Part shown: piece after piece, positions 1 through 6,579 of the stretch
Layout of the letters: every line of letters begins with the position of its first letter
Position numbering within the stretch: the first letter of the stretch is position 1
NCBI GenBank assembly: GCA_012270355.1
Contig: JAAXIL010000204.1
Span: 1-12,537, forward strand
Source of the DNA: Psychrobacter sp.
GTDB taxonomy: Bacteria; Pseudomonadota; Gammaproteobacteria; Pseudomonadales; Moraxellaceae
Reading direction: 5' to 3'
Length of the DNA stretch: 12,537 bases
Made by a program: the position numbers and the translations under genes
The notes under the pieces: generated by a model
Database searches by the model: none
What the model was told of the DNA's origin: nothing
The model's input: only the letters and a program-made list of their open reading frames with translations

Positions 1-544
1 GTTCTACACGGCTGTTAGCTTTTTGCCAAGTATTTGGATGGATAAGGGGTTAACTCCCGTGCAAGCAGGACACATGGCGACGATTTATTTTTGGATGGCA
101 CCAGTTACGATTGTAGCAATGACATGGCTAATTAAACGAGGCATGACCGCCTCTATAATTGCTATTGGTTCCTCGCTAGTTAACGTCATCGGGGTGGCGG
201 GCATCGCCTATGCCCCGCTATCCATGGCATGGCTTTGGTCGGGGCTGATTGGTGTGGGCTGTGCGGGGATTTTTACCTTGTGTATATTGCTGTTTTCACT
301 GCGGACCGACACACCAAACGAGGCAAGCCGTTTGTCAGGCATGGCTCAAGCCGTGGGCTATGTGATTGCGTTTTTTGGTCCTTTGGGGGCAGGTTGGCTC
401 CATGACCATCAGCACAGTTGGAGTTGGGACTTGGCGTTGCTACTGCTGCTGGTCTTGATGGTCATCAATGTTGGCGTGGGCTGGCTGGTAGGACGACCTG
501 TGATGCTCGATGGTCGAGAGGCGGGGCGGAGTTATGGGGGTTAG
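1..544 (+). CDS. MFS transporter, CynX/NimT-like (3' part only)
   Basis: The 5' end of the gene lies outside the window; the reading frame is open from base 2 and ends at TAG (542-544). The visible roughly 180 residues are strongly hydrophobic, with about five or six membrane spans, which matches the C-terminal half of a 12-span major facilitator. The opening FYTAVSFLPSIWMDKGLTP and the later SGMAQAVGYVIAFFGPLGAGWLHD resemble the CynX/NimT group (cyanate and 2-nitroimidazole transporters). In that group a YT..WLP segment begins the second half, and an AQ.VGY....GP...G.LHD segment sits near the last spans. The substrate cannot be told from this fragment. The protein would act in the inner membrane. 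It converges on nadB with a 93-bp gap that holds no clear terminator. Nothing ties it functionally to the NAD genes. Confidence 0.8.
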   Translation, partial: FYTAVSFLPSIWMDKGLTPVQAGHMATIYFWMAPVTIVAMTWLIKRGMTASIIAIGSSLVNVIGVAGIAYAPLSMAWLWSGLIGVGCAGIFTLCILLFSLRTDTPNEASRLSGMAQAVGYVIAFFGPLGAGWLHDHQHSWSWDLALLLLLVLMVINVGVGWLVGRPVMLDGREAGRSYGG

Positions 545-637
545 GTGGTGCTACAAGTTAGGGCGTAATGTGCTACCCTGTTAAACCTTTTAGGCGTTTT
601 AGTAGTCGTACATCTGCACACCTACACACCTAACCAC

Positions 638-2527
638 TTAAGCAACCATACTCACAGTTGATTGTATCGGTGCTATGACGCCCAATTGGGCGGTAGGGTC
701 TAGCGTAGGAAAATCGTCTCGAAAGTGACCGCCTCGACTCTCAACCCGTTCTAGAGCCGACTTTAACATCAACTCACATAAGATAAGCTGACGTTGCCAC
801 TGCCACAGGCTTAATGCCTCCTCACGGCTGAGCGTTGTTCGGCTATCTCCTTGCTGAATATGATTTTGCACCAGTTGCTCGCCCGCTGTCGCCGCTATGA
901 TATGAGTAACTTCGATGCGTGGGCATGTGTTTTGCCATTCTTTAATGCTGCTTAAAGCCTGCATCAAACCAGTTTTGGTGCGGCAGATGCCCATATACTT
1001 GGTCATCAGGTGTTTTAATTGGGGATAATCTGGGTGTATCTGTACAGAACCCTCTAAACTCACTGGCTTTGGCTGGATATGCTTGCCGATTCGGCGGCGT
1101 GCTTGAGCAGACGGTTTGACACAAATATCGGTAAGATGTTCCCGCTGGGGCATAAGGGTGTTTGGTGGCAATTCTGCTGCCAACCGCTGAGCGATTGCCT
1201 GCCCCACTACCACACATTCGAGCAAAGAGTTACTCGCCAATCGGTTTGCCCCATGCAATCCCGTATGTGCCACTTCCCCCACCGCAAATAGTCCTGAGAC
1301 ATCGGTTTGTCCTTGAGCATCTGTCATTACGCCGCCGCAGGTATAATGTGCAGTGGGGGCGACAGGTATCGGCTGACAGGTGATGTCTATGTGATGCGAC
1401 AGACAGTGAGCGTAGATGCTGGGAAAATGATGCTTAATAAAGGTCGCAGATTGATGCGAGATGTCTAAATACACATGGTTGAGGTCATGGTTTTGCATTT
1501 CTGTGGCAATCGCTCGTGCCACGATGTCTCGAGGGGCAAGTTCAGCACGGTCATCATACCGTGGCATGAATCGTTCGCCAGTTTTTGGATTAATGAGCCG
1601 CCCGCCTTCGCCACGTACGGCTTCGGAAATTAAGAAATTGCTATCGCCATGGACAAACCCTGTCGGATGAAACTGCACAAATTCTAAATTTGCCAAACGG
1701 CACCCTGCCTGCCAAGCCATAACGATACCATCGCCCACGCATACTGTCGGGGCAGTTGCACGCTTAAATAACTGCCCTAACCCACCGCTGGCTAGCACCA
1801 CACTTTTAGCCTGTATGGCAAAAACTTGTTTTGAACCACTCAACACCATCGCTCCCAGCACCCGTTTAGTAGGCTGGCGTGTGTCAAACTTAGCGACGGG
1901 GGCACATTGAGCATACGACTCATCACCTTTTTTGTCTTCCGTTATGAGCGACAATGCCATATGCTGTGACAAAACAGTAATGTGGTCACGCTTAGAAATT
2001 TGCTCATATAACGCATGCATGATGTGCTTGCCCGTCGCATCATCTGCATGTACCACTCTACGGTGACTGTGCCCGCCTTCTTGCGTGAGATGCAATTCGT
2101 GAACTTGCGTGCCATCGCTTAGGTTTGCGTCAGAATTTAGGCTAAAAGGGACCCCTTGCTGAATCAACCACGCCACTGCTGAGCGTCCTTGACTCAAGAT
2201 TTGCTCCGTCGCTTTGGCATCACACAATCCATCACCAGCAATCAAAGTATCTCGAACATGGTTTGCGGTACTGTCGCTGGGACTGAGACTGGCAGCAATA
2301 CCGCCTTGAGCGTAGTAGCTAGAGCAAGCAGATAACTCATCTTTTGCCAAAACTATGATATTAAGATGCGATGGCAAGCACAGGGCGGTTGTTAATCCTG
2401 CCAAACCCGCCCCAATCACTAATACGTCACACTGCTGGGTTAACACGTTTTTGCTGTCAGAAGGCGATGTTTGCATGGGCATTTTTGGATTTATGGACAT
2501 GGGATTGCCAATATGGTCTGATGCCAT
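638..2527 (-). CDS. nadB: L-aspartate oxidase (quinolinate synthetase B)
   Basis: This FAD enzyme oxidises L-aspartate to iminoaspartate, the first step of de novo NAD synthesis. The 629 residues contain the dinucleotide motif GAGLAG at 39-44, SYYAQGGIAAS at 70-80, EGGHSHRRVVHADDATG at 150-166, QFHPTG at 285-290, LAPRDIVARAI at 330-340, and HGANRLASNSLLE at 425-437. Active-site positions remembered from the E. coli enzyme (Glu121, His244, Arg290, His351, Arg386) correspond to Glu150, His287, Arg333, His394 and Arg429. The offset is 29 at the first and a constant 43 afterwards, so the fold is intact, with an N-terminal extension of about 29 residues and an insert of about 14 residues between 150 and 287. 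The start ATG overlaps the nadA stop (TAATG), with GGAG seven bases upstream, so translation is probably coupled. It is the second gene of the nadA-nadB operon, presumably controlled through the operator upstream of nadA. Confidence 0.97.
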   Translation of the reverse strand: MASDHIGNPMSINPKMPMQTSPSDSKNVLTQQCDVLVIGAGLAGLTTALCLPSHLNIIVLAKDELSACSSYYAQGGIAASLSPSDSTANHVRDTLIAGDGLCDAKATEQILSQGRSAVAWLIQQGVPFSLNSDANLSDGTQVHELHLTQEGGHSHRRVVHADDATGKHIMHALYEQISKRDHITVLSQHMALSLITEDKKGDESYAQCAPVAKFDTRQPTKRVLGAMVLSGSKQVFAIQAKSVVLASGGLGQLFKRATAPTVCVGDGIVMAWQAGCRLANLEFVQFHPTGFVHGDSNFLISEAVRGEGGRLINPKTGERFMPRYDDRAELAPRDIVARAIATEMQNHDLNHVYLDISHQSATFIKHHFPSIYAHCLSHHIDITCQPIPVAPTAHYTCGGVMTDAQGQTDVSGLFAVGEVAHTGLHGANRLASNSLLECVVVGQAIAQRLAAELPPNTLMPQREHLTDICVKPSAQARRRIGKHIQPKPVSLEGSVQIHPDYPQLKHLMTKYMGICRTKTGLMQALSSIKEWQNTCPRIEVTHIIAATAGEQLVQNHIQQGDSRTTLSREEALSLWQWQRQLILCELMLKSALERVESRGGHFRDDFPTLDPTAQLGVIAPIQSTVSMVA

Positions 2528-3789
2528 TAAGCAGCTCCGACGTTTTGAAATAACGGGCGGTCTTTAACAATATCACCACTGGCTTGCACCCGTTTTTTGT
2601 GTTCAGCTGCAAAATCAAGCATGCGTTGTAAAGGCAATAATGCTCGTGTTGCTAGCTTTTTGTCCAGTATGATTTCGCCCGAGTTGGTATTAAGGGCGTG
2701 TTCAATACCTTCAAGTCCATTCATCGCCATCCATGGACAAAAGGCACAGCTTTTGCATGTTGCACTCTCACCCGCCGTAGGAGCTGCCAAAAATCGTTTG
2801 TTTGGTGACTGCTTTTGCATTTCGTGCAAAATGCCGAGGTCGGTTGCCACAATGAAGGTGCTGGCGTCCATGTCTTTAGTGGCACTCAAGAGCTTGCTGG
2901 TTGAGCCCACCACATCTGCCAGTTCCACGACGCTATCAGGCGATTCAGGATGAACCAACACAACCGCATCTGGATGCTCATTTTTAAGCTGCACAAGCTC
3001 TGTGGCTTTAAACTCGTTGTGCACGATGCATGAGCCTTGCCAAAGCAGCATATCCGCTCCCGTCTTTTTTTGAATAAAATTACCTAAATGACGATCTGGT
3101 CCCCAGATTAGTTTTTCGCCCCGGTTATGCAAATGTGTCACTATCTCCAAACCAATGGATGAGGTCACCACCCAGTCGGCACGAGCTTTAACCTCAGCAC
3201 TGGTGTTGGCATATACCACCACCGTGCGGTCGGGATGAGCATCACAAAATGCACTAAACTCTTCGATTGGGCAACCCAAGTCTAGCGAGCACTCCGCCTC
3301 TAAATCTGCCATCAAGACGGTTTTTTCCATACTAAGAATTTTTGCAGACTCCCCCATAAACCTGACGCCTGCCACCACTAAAGTATCGGCAGAATGAGCT
3401 TGACCAAAGCGAGCCATCTCAAGTGAATCCCCAACACAGCCGCCAGTTGCCAATGCCAAATCCTGAATATAAGGATCAACATAATAATGAGCGACTAACA
3501 CGGCATTTTTTTCAATCAGCAATTTTTTGATACGTTCCTCAACCTGCAACCGCTTTGAGCGAGGTAGCTCAGCTGGTATGCGTGCTCGGGCATATTCAAT
3601 ATCAATTTTGCCGTCTACGTTTGTCGTTGTGGTTTGATTCATGAGGGCATTGGTCTGCTTTAACGGTGGGGCGTCATAAGCAAAAGTTTCTACAAACTCT
3701 GGCTGTGACTGTGTTGCGGCATGCATTTTGGTTCTGTGCGGATGACTCATTTTCATTGCTGAACTTTTAATCGCTGAACGTGTGGTCAT
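2527..3789 (-). CDS. nadA: quinolinate synthase (4Fe-4S enzyme)
   Basis: NadA condenses iminoaspartate with dihydroxyacetone phosphate to give quinolinate, using an oxygen-sensitive 4Fe-4S cluster. The 420 residues include [13 protein letters not shown] at 100-112, [15 protein letters not shown] at 115-129, [13 protein letters not shown] at 141-153 and the C-terminal [10 protein letters not shown] at 345-354. Cys167, Cys254 and Cys351 have exactly the spacing (87 and 97) of the three cluster ligands I recall for E. coli NadA (113, 200, 297). This places the protein in the longer E. coli-like subclass with an N-terminal extension of about 54 residues. The start at 3789 is supported by AGGAG six bases upstream; the later in-frame Met50 has no ribosome binding site. 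The gene heads the nadA-nadB operon, diverges from nrtR and has a leader of roughly 215 bases containing a perfect palindrome. NrtR repression is inferred from the operator at 4014-4034. Confidence 0.97.
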   Translation of the reverse strand: MTTRSAIKSSAMKMSHPHRTKMHAATQSQPEFVETFAYDAPPLKQTNALMNQTTTTNVDGKIDIEYARARIPAELPRSKRLQVEERIKKLLIEKNAVLVAHYYVDPYIQDLALATGGCVGDSLEMARFGQAHSADTLVVAGVRFMGESAKILSMEKTVLMADLEAECSLDLGCPIEEFSAFCDAHPDRTVVVYANTSAEVKARADWVVTSSIGLEIVTHLHNRGEKLIWGPDRHLGNFIQKKTGADMLLWQGSCIVHNEFKATELVQLKNEHPDAVVLVHPESPDSVVELADVVGSTSKLLSATKDMDASTFIVATDLGILHEMQKQSPNKRFLAAPTAGESATCKSCAFCPWMAMNGLEGIEHALNTNSGEIILDKKLATRALLPLQRMLDFAAEHKKRVQASGDIVKDRPLFQNVGAA

Positions 3790-3795
3790 GACATG

Positions 3796-3800
3796 CTCCT
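3796..3800 (-). promoter_or_regulatory. ribosome binding site of nadA
   Basis: AGGAG on the minus strand, six bases before the ATG at 3789. It fixes the upstream start and shows that the long N-terminal extension of NadA is very probably translated. Confidence 0.75.
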
Positions 3801-3912
3801 ATTAAACATTAAGCTGTGTTGCTATCAAATAGATACATAAGCGACGGGTTGCAAAAGCTGCATAACAGTAGACTGGCTTTAAACTTGCTCACATCCGACT
3901 GTTTCGATTGGT

Positions 3913-3931
3913 CATGCATTGTCAATGCATG
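3913..3931. repeat. perfect 19-bp palindrome in the nadA leader
   Basis: CATGCATTGTCAATGCATG is a perfect inverted repeat with 9-base arms about a single central base. As RNA in the nadA direction it would fold as an 8-bp stem with a 3-base loop. The minus strand also reads TTGACA here (3925-3920), a consensus -35, but no acceptable -10 stands 16-18 bases downstream. It may be an operator for a second dimeric regulator or a leader hairpin. Its role is unknown. Confidence 0.6.
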
Positions 3932-4012
3932 GGTATCATTTCAGCACGTTCTAAATCGGCAAGCAGAACCCTTTAGCATGATTTATTTGACATTAGATAA
4001 GATTTATATACA

Positions 4013-4040
4013 ATTATGCTCATTTTGAGTATAAATACAA
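4013..4040 (-). promoter_or_regulatory. candidate nadA-nadB promoter
   Basis: On the minus strand TTGTAT (4040-4035) is followed after 16 bases by CATAAT (4018-4013). The spacer is largely occupied by the palindromic operator, an arrangement expected for a repressor that blocks RNA polymerase. A further AT-rich TATATAAA lies about 10 bases downstream and could supply an alternative -10. If correct, transcription starts near 4005 and leaves a long nadA leader. Confidence 0.45.
4014..4034 (-). promoter_or_regulatory. candidate NrtR operator upstream of nadA
   Basis: A 21-bp imperfect palindrome whose minus-strand core is ATACTCAAAATGAGCAT, with mirrored TTAT/ATAA flanks. Only the central pair and one pair per arm break the symmetry. 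The core matches 15 of 17 bases of the site before nadC, the other gene expected to be under the same control. The regulator gene nrtR lies between the two sites. Binding by NrtR is inferred from this arrangement and not shown directly. Confidence 0.75.
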
Positions 4041-4260
4041 GTGATTTATTCATATTCTCTATCTTTGAATAATAGATATCTATACTATTAAAGTCGATTT
4101 GTGGTTTTATCTGACCTGAATTTCGCTCTGCTACCATGCCATTTACTGGCTTAAGATTGATGTTTAACAAATAAATCATTTTGCATACTTGCTCGACTCT
4201 ACTTAACTCTTTTTTCAATTAACTCTTTATAAGCTATCAACCGCAATCACACGGCATACC

Positions 4261-5382
4261 ATGAGTCTCACATTTTCCCACACACATCAGCAAGGTAATG
4301 GCACAACAGAAGTGGTTGCCGTGTTGTTCGCCATCATAGATGAGAGACCTGCCGTATTAACCGTGGATGCTGGCAAACTATTGCCCAACGGTCCATTGAT
4401 GCCGCTACATCGCTCGTTGCAAGCTGGGGTACGGCAGTGGGTTGAAGAACAAACGGGTCAGATGCTGGGATATATAGAGCAGCTATACACTTTTGTCGAT
4501 ACCAATCGCAGAGGAGCGGATGGTCATGCCACCATTTATGTCAGCTATTTAGGATTATTGCAAGAAGCGGCGATTGCCCAGCCTGTGACGGCAACTTCTG
4601 ATGGCTCATCATCAACTGCAAATCGTGACAAGGGGGCTGCTTTGCCTGAGCATTTACCCACTACAGAGCAACTGACCGAAGATAATAGAGTGCAATGGCG
4701 ATGCTGGTATGATTTTTTCCCTTGGGAAGATCAACTGAATCCTAAGTCTGACACCATCATACAAGTCATTATCCAGCAACTACAAAACTGGGCGAACCGA
4801 GCAAACTCGGTAGAAGAAACCACGACCAGAGAGCGTCGTATACAATTGTGTTGGGGGCAGCATCATGAGGCAGAGCATACGGCTCAACGTGATGAACAGG
4901 CTGCCCAACAACCGCAAAAAACACCCACCAACTGGGTGGCGGAGCACGCTTTGTTACGCTATGAAATGCTTTATGAAGCTGGTCTAATTCCAGAATCGCC
5001 TGATTTTTTGCCCAGCACCTTGCCTGCTGAATTGCAACCAGACTGGCAAAACATCACAGGTATACCCATGTACTATGATCATCGACGGGTTATTGTGACC
5101 GCCATCGCTCGACTGAGAGCAAAAATTGAATATCGCCCTCTGATTTTTGGCTTAATGCCCGAAGAATTTACTTTGTCACAATTGCAACATAGCGTAGAAG
5201 CATTGACGGGCGAAGCCTTGCATAAACAAAACTTTAGACGGCTACTCATTCACCAAGACCTTTTAGAGCCCACAGGCAGACTGTATTCACCAAAGCGAGG
5301 AAGACCCGCAAAACTGTATCGATACAAATTTGATGTCGGCATGCATAGCATCTTGATGGCGAGCAAATTACCAAAAAAGTGA
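4261..5382 (+). CDS. nrtR: NrtR-type Nudix-related transcriptional regulator of NAD biosynthesis
   Basis: NrtR proteins are repressors of NAD genes with a non-hydrolytic Nudix domain that senses ADP-ribose or related metabolites and a C-terminal winged helix. Residues 17-100 read as the Nudix fold (EVVAVLFAIIDERPAVLTV). The Nudix box region GPLMPLHRSLQAGVRQWVEE at 44-63 keeps Arg and the EE pair but has His and Gln where catalytic glutamates are expected, so hydrolysis is unlikely. Residues about 105-140 are a low-complexity S/T/Q/E-rich insert. RCWYDFFPWED at 147-157 and LRYEMLYEAGL at 232-242 recall the long COG4111-like form that I remember from alphaproteobacteria. YDHRRVIVTAIARLRAKIEY, LHKQNFRRLL (320-329) and KRGRPAKLYRY (345-355) form the winged helix. 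At 373 residues it exceeds the roughly 220-240 usual for NrtR. The gene sits between nadA and nadC and is flanked by paired palindromes. No strong ribosome binding site precedes the ATG. Confidence 0.9.
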   Translation: MSLTFSHTHQQGNGTTEVVAVLFAIIDERPAVLTVDAGKLLPNGPLMPLHRSLQAGVRQWVEEQTGQMLGYIEQLYTFVDTNRRGADGHATIYVSYLGLLQEAAIAQPVTATSDGSSSTANRDKGAALPEHLPTTEQLTEDNRVQWRCWYDFFPWEDQLNPKSDTIIQVIIQQLQNWANRANSVEETTTRERRIQLCWGQHHEAEHTAQRDEQAAQQPQKTPTNWVAEHALLRYEMLYEAGLIPESPDFLPSTLPAELQPDWQNITGIPMYYDHRRVIVTAIARLRAKIEYRPLIFGLMPEEFTLSQLQHSVEALTGEALHKQNFRRLLIHQDLLEPTGRLYSPKRGRPAKLYRYKFDVGMHSILMASKLPKK

Positions 5383-5404
5383 TGCAAAATTCTTAACCCT
5401 AACA

Positions 5405-5433
5405 TTTATTTAATACTCAATTTGAGCATTAAT
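5405..5433 (+). promoter_or_regulatory. candidate nadC promoter
   Basis: TTTATT (5405-5410) and ATTAAT (5428-5433) are separated by 17 bases, with the palindromic operator covering the spacer and touching the -10. The hexamers are weak, but the layout copies that of the nadA promoter. Transcription would start near 5440, about 50 bases before the preferred nadC start. Confidence 0.35.
5410..5432 (+). promoter_or_regulatory. candidate NrtR operator upstream of nadC
   Basis: A 23-bp palindrome with one mismatched pair. The plus-strand core ATACTCAATTTGAGCAT sits between TTA and TAA flanks, and the centre is base 5421. It matches the nadA site at 15 of 17 core bases and is oriented the same way relative to its gene, with the GAGCAT half toward the -10. 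It begins 28 bases after the nrtR stop, so nadC probably has its own regulated promoter and does not depend only on read-through from nrtR. Confidence 0.75.
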
Positions 5434-5489
5434 CCCAGTTACATTTTACATTGAGTCAGAAACATATCGTGCACACACAAGGAATGATG

Positions 5490-6518
5490 ATGGCAATACT
5501 TCCCAAATCAAACATTGTTAAATCGGCTGCCAAGTTAAGGCTTTTTTGCAAAAAACCAGCACAACATCAATCCGTTGTCGCTGCCAGTCCAGCTTCATCC
5601 CATGCACTGGCTAACCAAAGCGACGAAGTTACAACATCTAGTCTGTATCCGCCTGCGGCATTAGATGATGTGCTGATTAAGCCCATGGTAGAGGCAGCTT
5701 TGATAGAAGATTTGGGCAGACGTGGTGACATCACCTCACAAGCCACCATTCCCGCACAGCAGCAAGCCAAACTGATTTTAAATGTACGCCAAACTGGTGT
5801 TGTTTGTGGCATGGACTTGGCGATATTGGCATTCAAGCTCATAAACCCAGACATCGTATTTTCTGCCCAAGCCCACGATGGGCAACTTGTCCAAGCTGGC
5901 ACTACGCTTGCGACGATTGAAGGCAATGCCAGAGATTTGTTGGCAGCCGAACGCACCGCTTTAAACTATTTAACTCATCTGAGTGGCATCGCAACTGCAA
6001 CGTATGAAGTGACAAAGCAGATTCACGCTTTACCCACCCAAATCACCTGCTCTCGCAAAACCATTCCAGGGCTTCGAATTTTACAAAAATATGCGGTTCG
6101 TTGTGGCGGCGGCACCAATCATCGCATGGGGCTGGATGATGCAATTCTGATTAAAGACAATCATATTGCCATTGCTGGCAACATTTCTAAAGCCATCTCT
6201 CAAGCTAAGGCGATGGCGGGGCACTTGATACCTATTGAGATTGAAGTGGATACGTTGACTCAACTTGAAGAGGCATTATCTGCCGGAGCAACCTTTGTGC
6301 TGCTAGATAATATGGACAACTCGACCCTCACTAAAGCGGTGAAGATGTGTCAAGATTACGCCGACAAACACGGTGTGCTCATTCGAACTGAAGCCTCAGG
6401 GGGCGTCACTCCAGAAAAGGTCACAGACATTGCAAACACTGGGGTAGATTTTATCGCCATGGGTTATCTGACCCATAGCACCGCCGCATTAGACATTGGC
6501 ATGGACTTCGTGGCATAA
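5490..6518 (+). CDS. nadC: nicotinate-nucleotide diphosphorylase, carboxylating (quinolinate phosphoribosyltransferase)
   Basis: NadC turns quinolinate and phosphoribosyl pyrophosphate into nicotinate mononucleotide, CO2 and pyrophosphate, the third step of the pathway. From the start used here the protein has 342 residues. The family core begins near residue 63 (IKPMVEAALIEDLGRRGDIT). Further matches are ERTALNYLTHLSG at 154-166, SRKTIPGLRILQKYAVRCGGG at 188-208, NHRMGLDDAILIKDNH at 210-225, EVDTLTQLEEAL at 252-263 and the C-terminal FIAMGYLTHS. In the phosphate-binding segment the usual DTRKT reads CSRKT, while Arg189 and Lys190 are kept. Three ATGs stand in a row at 5484, 5487 and 5490. 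AAGGA at 5479-5483 is best spaced for 5490, whereas a TTG at 5451 has no ribosome binding site. Even so, some 60 residues precede the conserved core. The candidate operator lies 58 bases upstream of this start. Confidence 0.95.
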   Translation: MAILPKSNIVKSAAKLRLFCKKPAQHQSVVAASPASSHALANQSDEVTTSSLYPPAALDDVLIKPMVEAALIEDLGRRGDITSQATIPAQQQAKLILNVRQTGVVCGMDLAILAFKLINPDIVFSAQAHDGQLVQAGTTLATIEGNARDLLAAERTALNYLTHLSGIATATYEVTKQIHALPTQITCSRKTIPGLRILQKYAVRCGGGTNHRMGLDDAILIKDNHIAIAGNISKAISQAKAMAGHLIPIEIEVDTLTQLEEALSAGATFVLLDNMDNSTLTKAVKMCQDYADKHGVLIRTEASGGVTPEKVTDIANTGVDFIAMGYLTHSTAALDIGMDFVA

Positions 6519-6579
6519 GATTTTGCAGTTTATATCCTGCTTATACGCATAAAACAGTAGTAGGTAGATGCTGGCAACG

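Larger units (their letters stand above)
3790..4260. other. nadA-nrtR divergent intergenic region
   Basis: This is a 471-bp gene-free stretch between two divergent genes, clearly AT-rich from about 3970 to 4230. It holds the nadA ribosome binding site, a perfect palindrome (3913-3931), the candidate NrtR operator with the nadA promoter (4013-4040), a short perfect palindrome ATAGATATCTAT (4072-4083) and a direct repeat TTAACTCTTT (4203-4212 and 4219-4228) just before nrtR. No clear promoter for nrtR could be assigned; a TATAAG at 4228-4233 has no good -35 partner. The operator lies almost midway, about 225 bp from both start codons. The short open frames crossing the region have no ribosome binding site and resemble no known protein. 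Confidence 0.8.

Noticed and set aside
545..637. Terminator between the transporter gene and nadB
   Set aside because: AAACCTTTTAGGCGTTT gives only a weak interrupted stem, insufficient to call.
3897..3925. Second nadA promoter using the TTGACA inside the 19-bp palindrome
   Set aside because: The bases 16-18 positions downstream (around ACAGTC) do not resemble a -10 hexamer.
3790..4012. Known NAD-binding riboswitch in the nadA leader
   Set aside because: No recognisable conserved riboswitch pattern was found. The known nadA-associated motif is, to my knowledge, confined to Acidobacteria, and control here is better explained by NrtR.
3816..4028. 70-codon open frame on the plus strand upstream of nrtR
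   Set aside because: No ribosome binding site, crosses the nadA leader and operator, and shows no recognisable motif.
3973..4218. 81-codon open frame on the minus strand in the nadA-nrtR gap
   Set aside because: It begins with TTG without a ribosome binding site, is AT-rich, spans the operator and promoter, and resembles no known protein.
5451..5489. Longer NadC reading from a TTG at 5451
   Set aside because: No ribosome binding site precedes it, whereas AAGGA is well placed for the ATG at 5490.
6519..6579. Bidirectional terminator between convergent nadC and the DUF962 gene
   Set aside because: Only short imperfect pairings such as TTAT/ATAA were found, with no convincing stem and U-tract.
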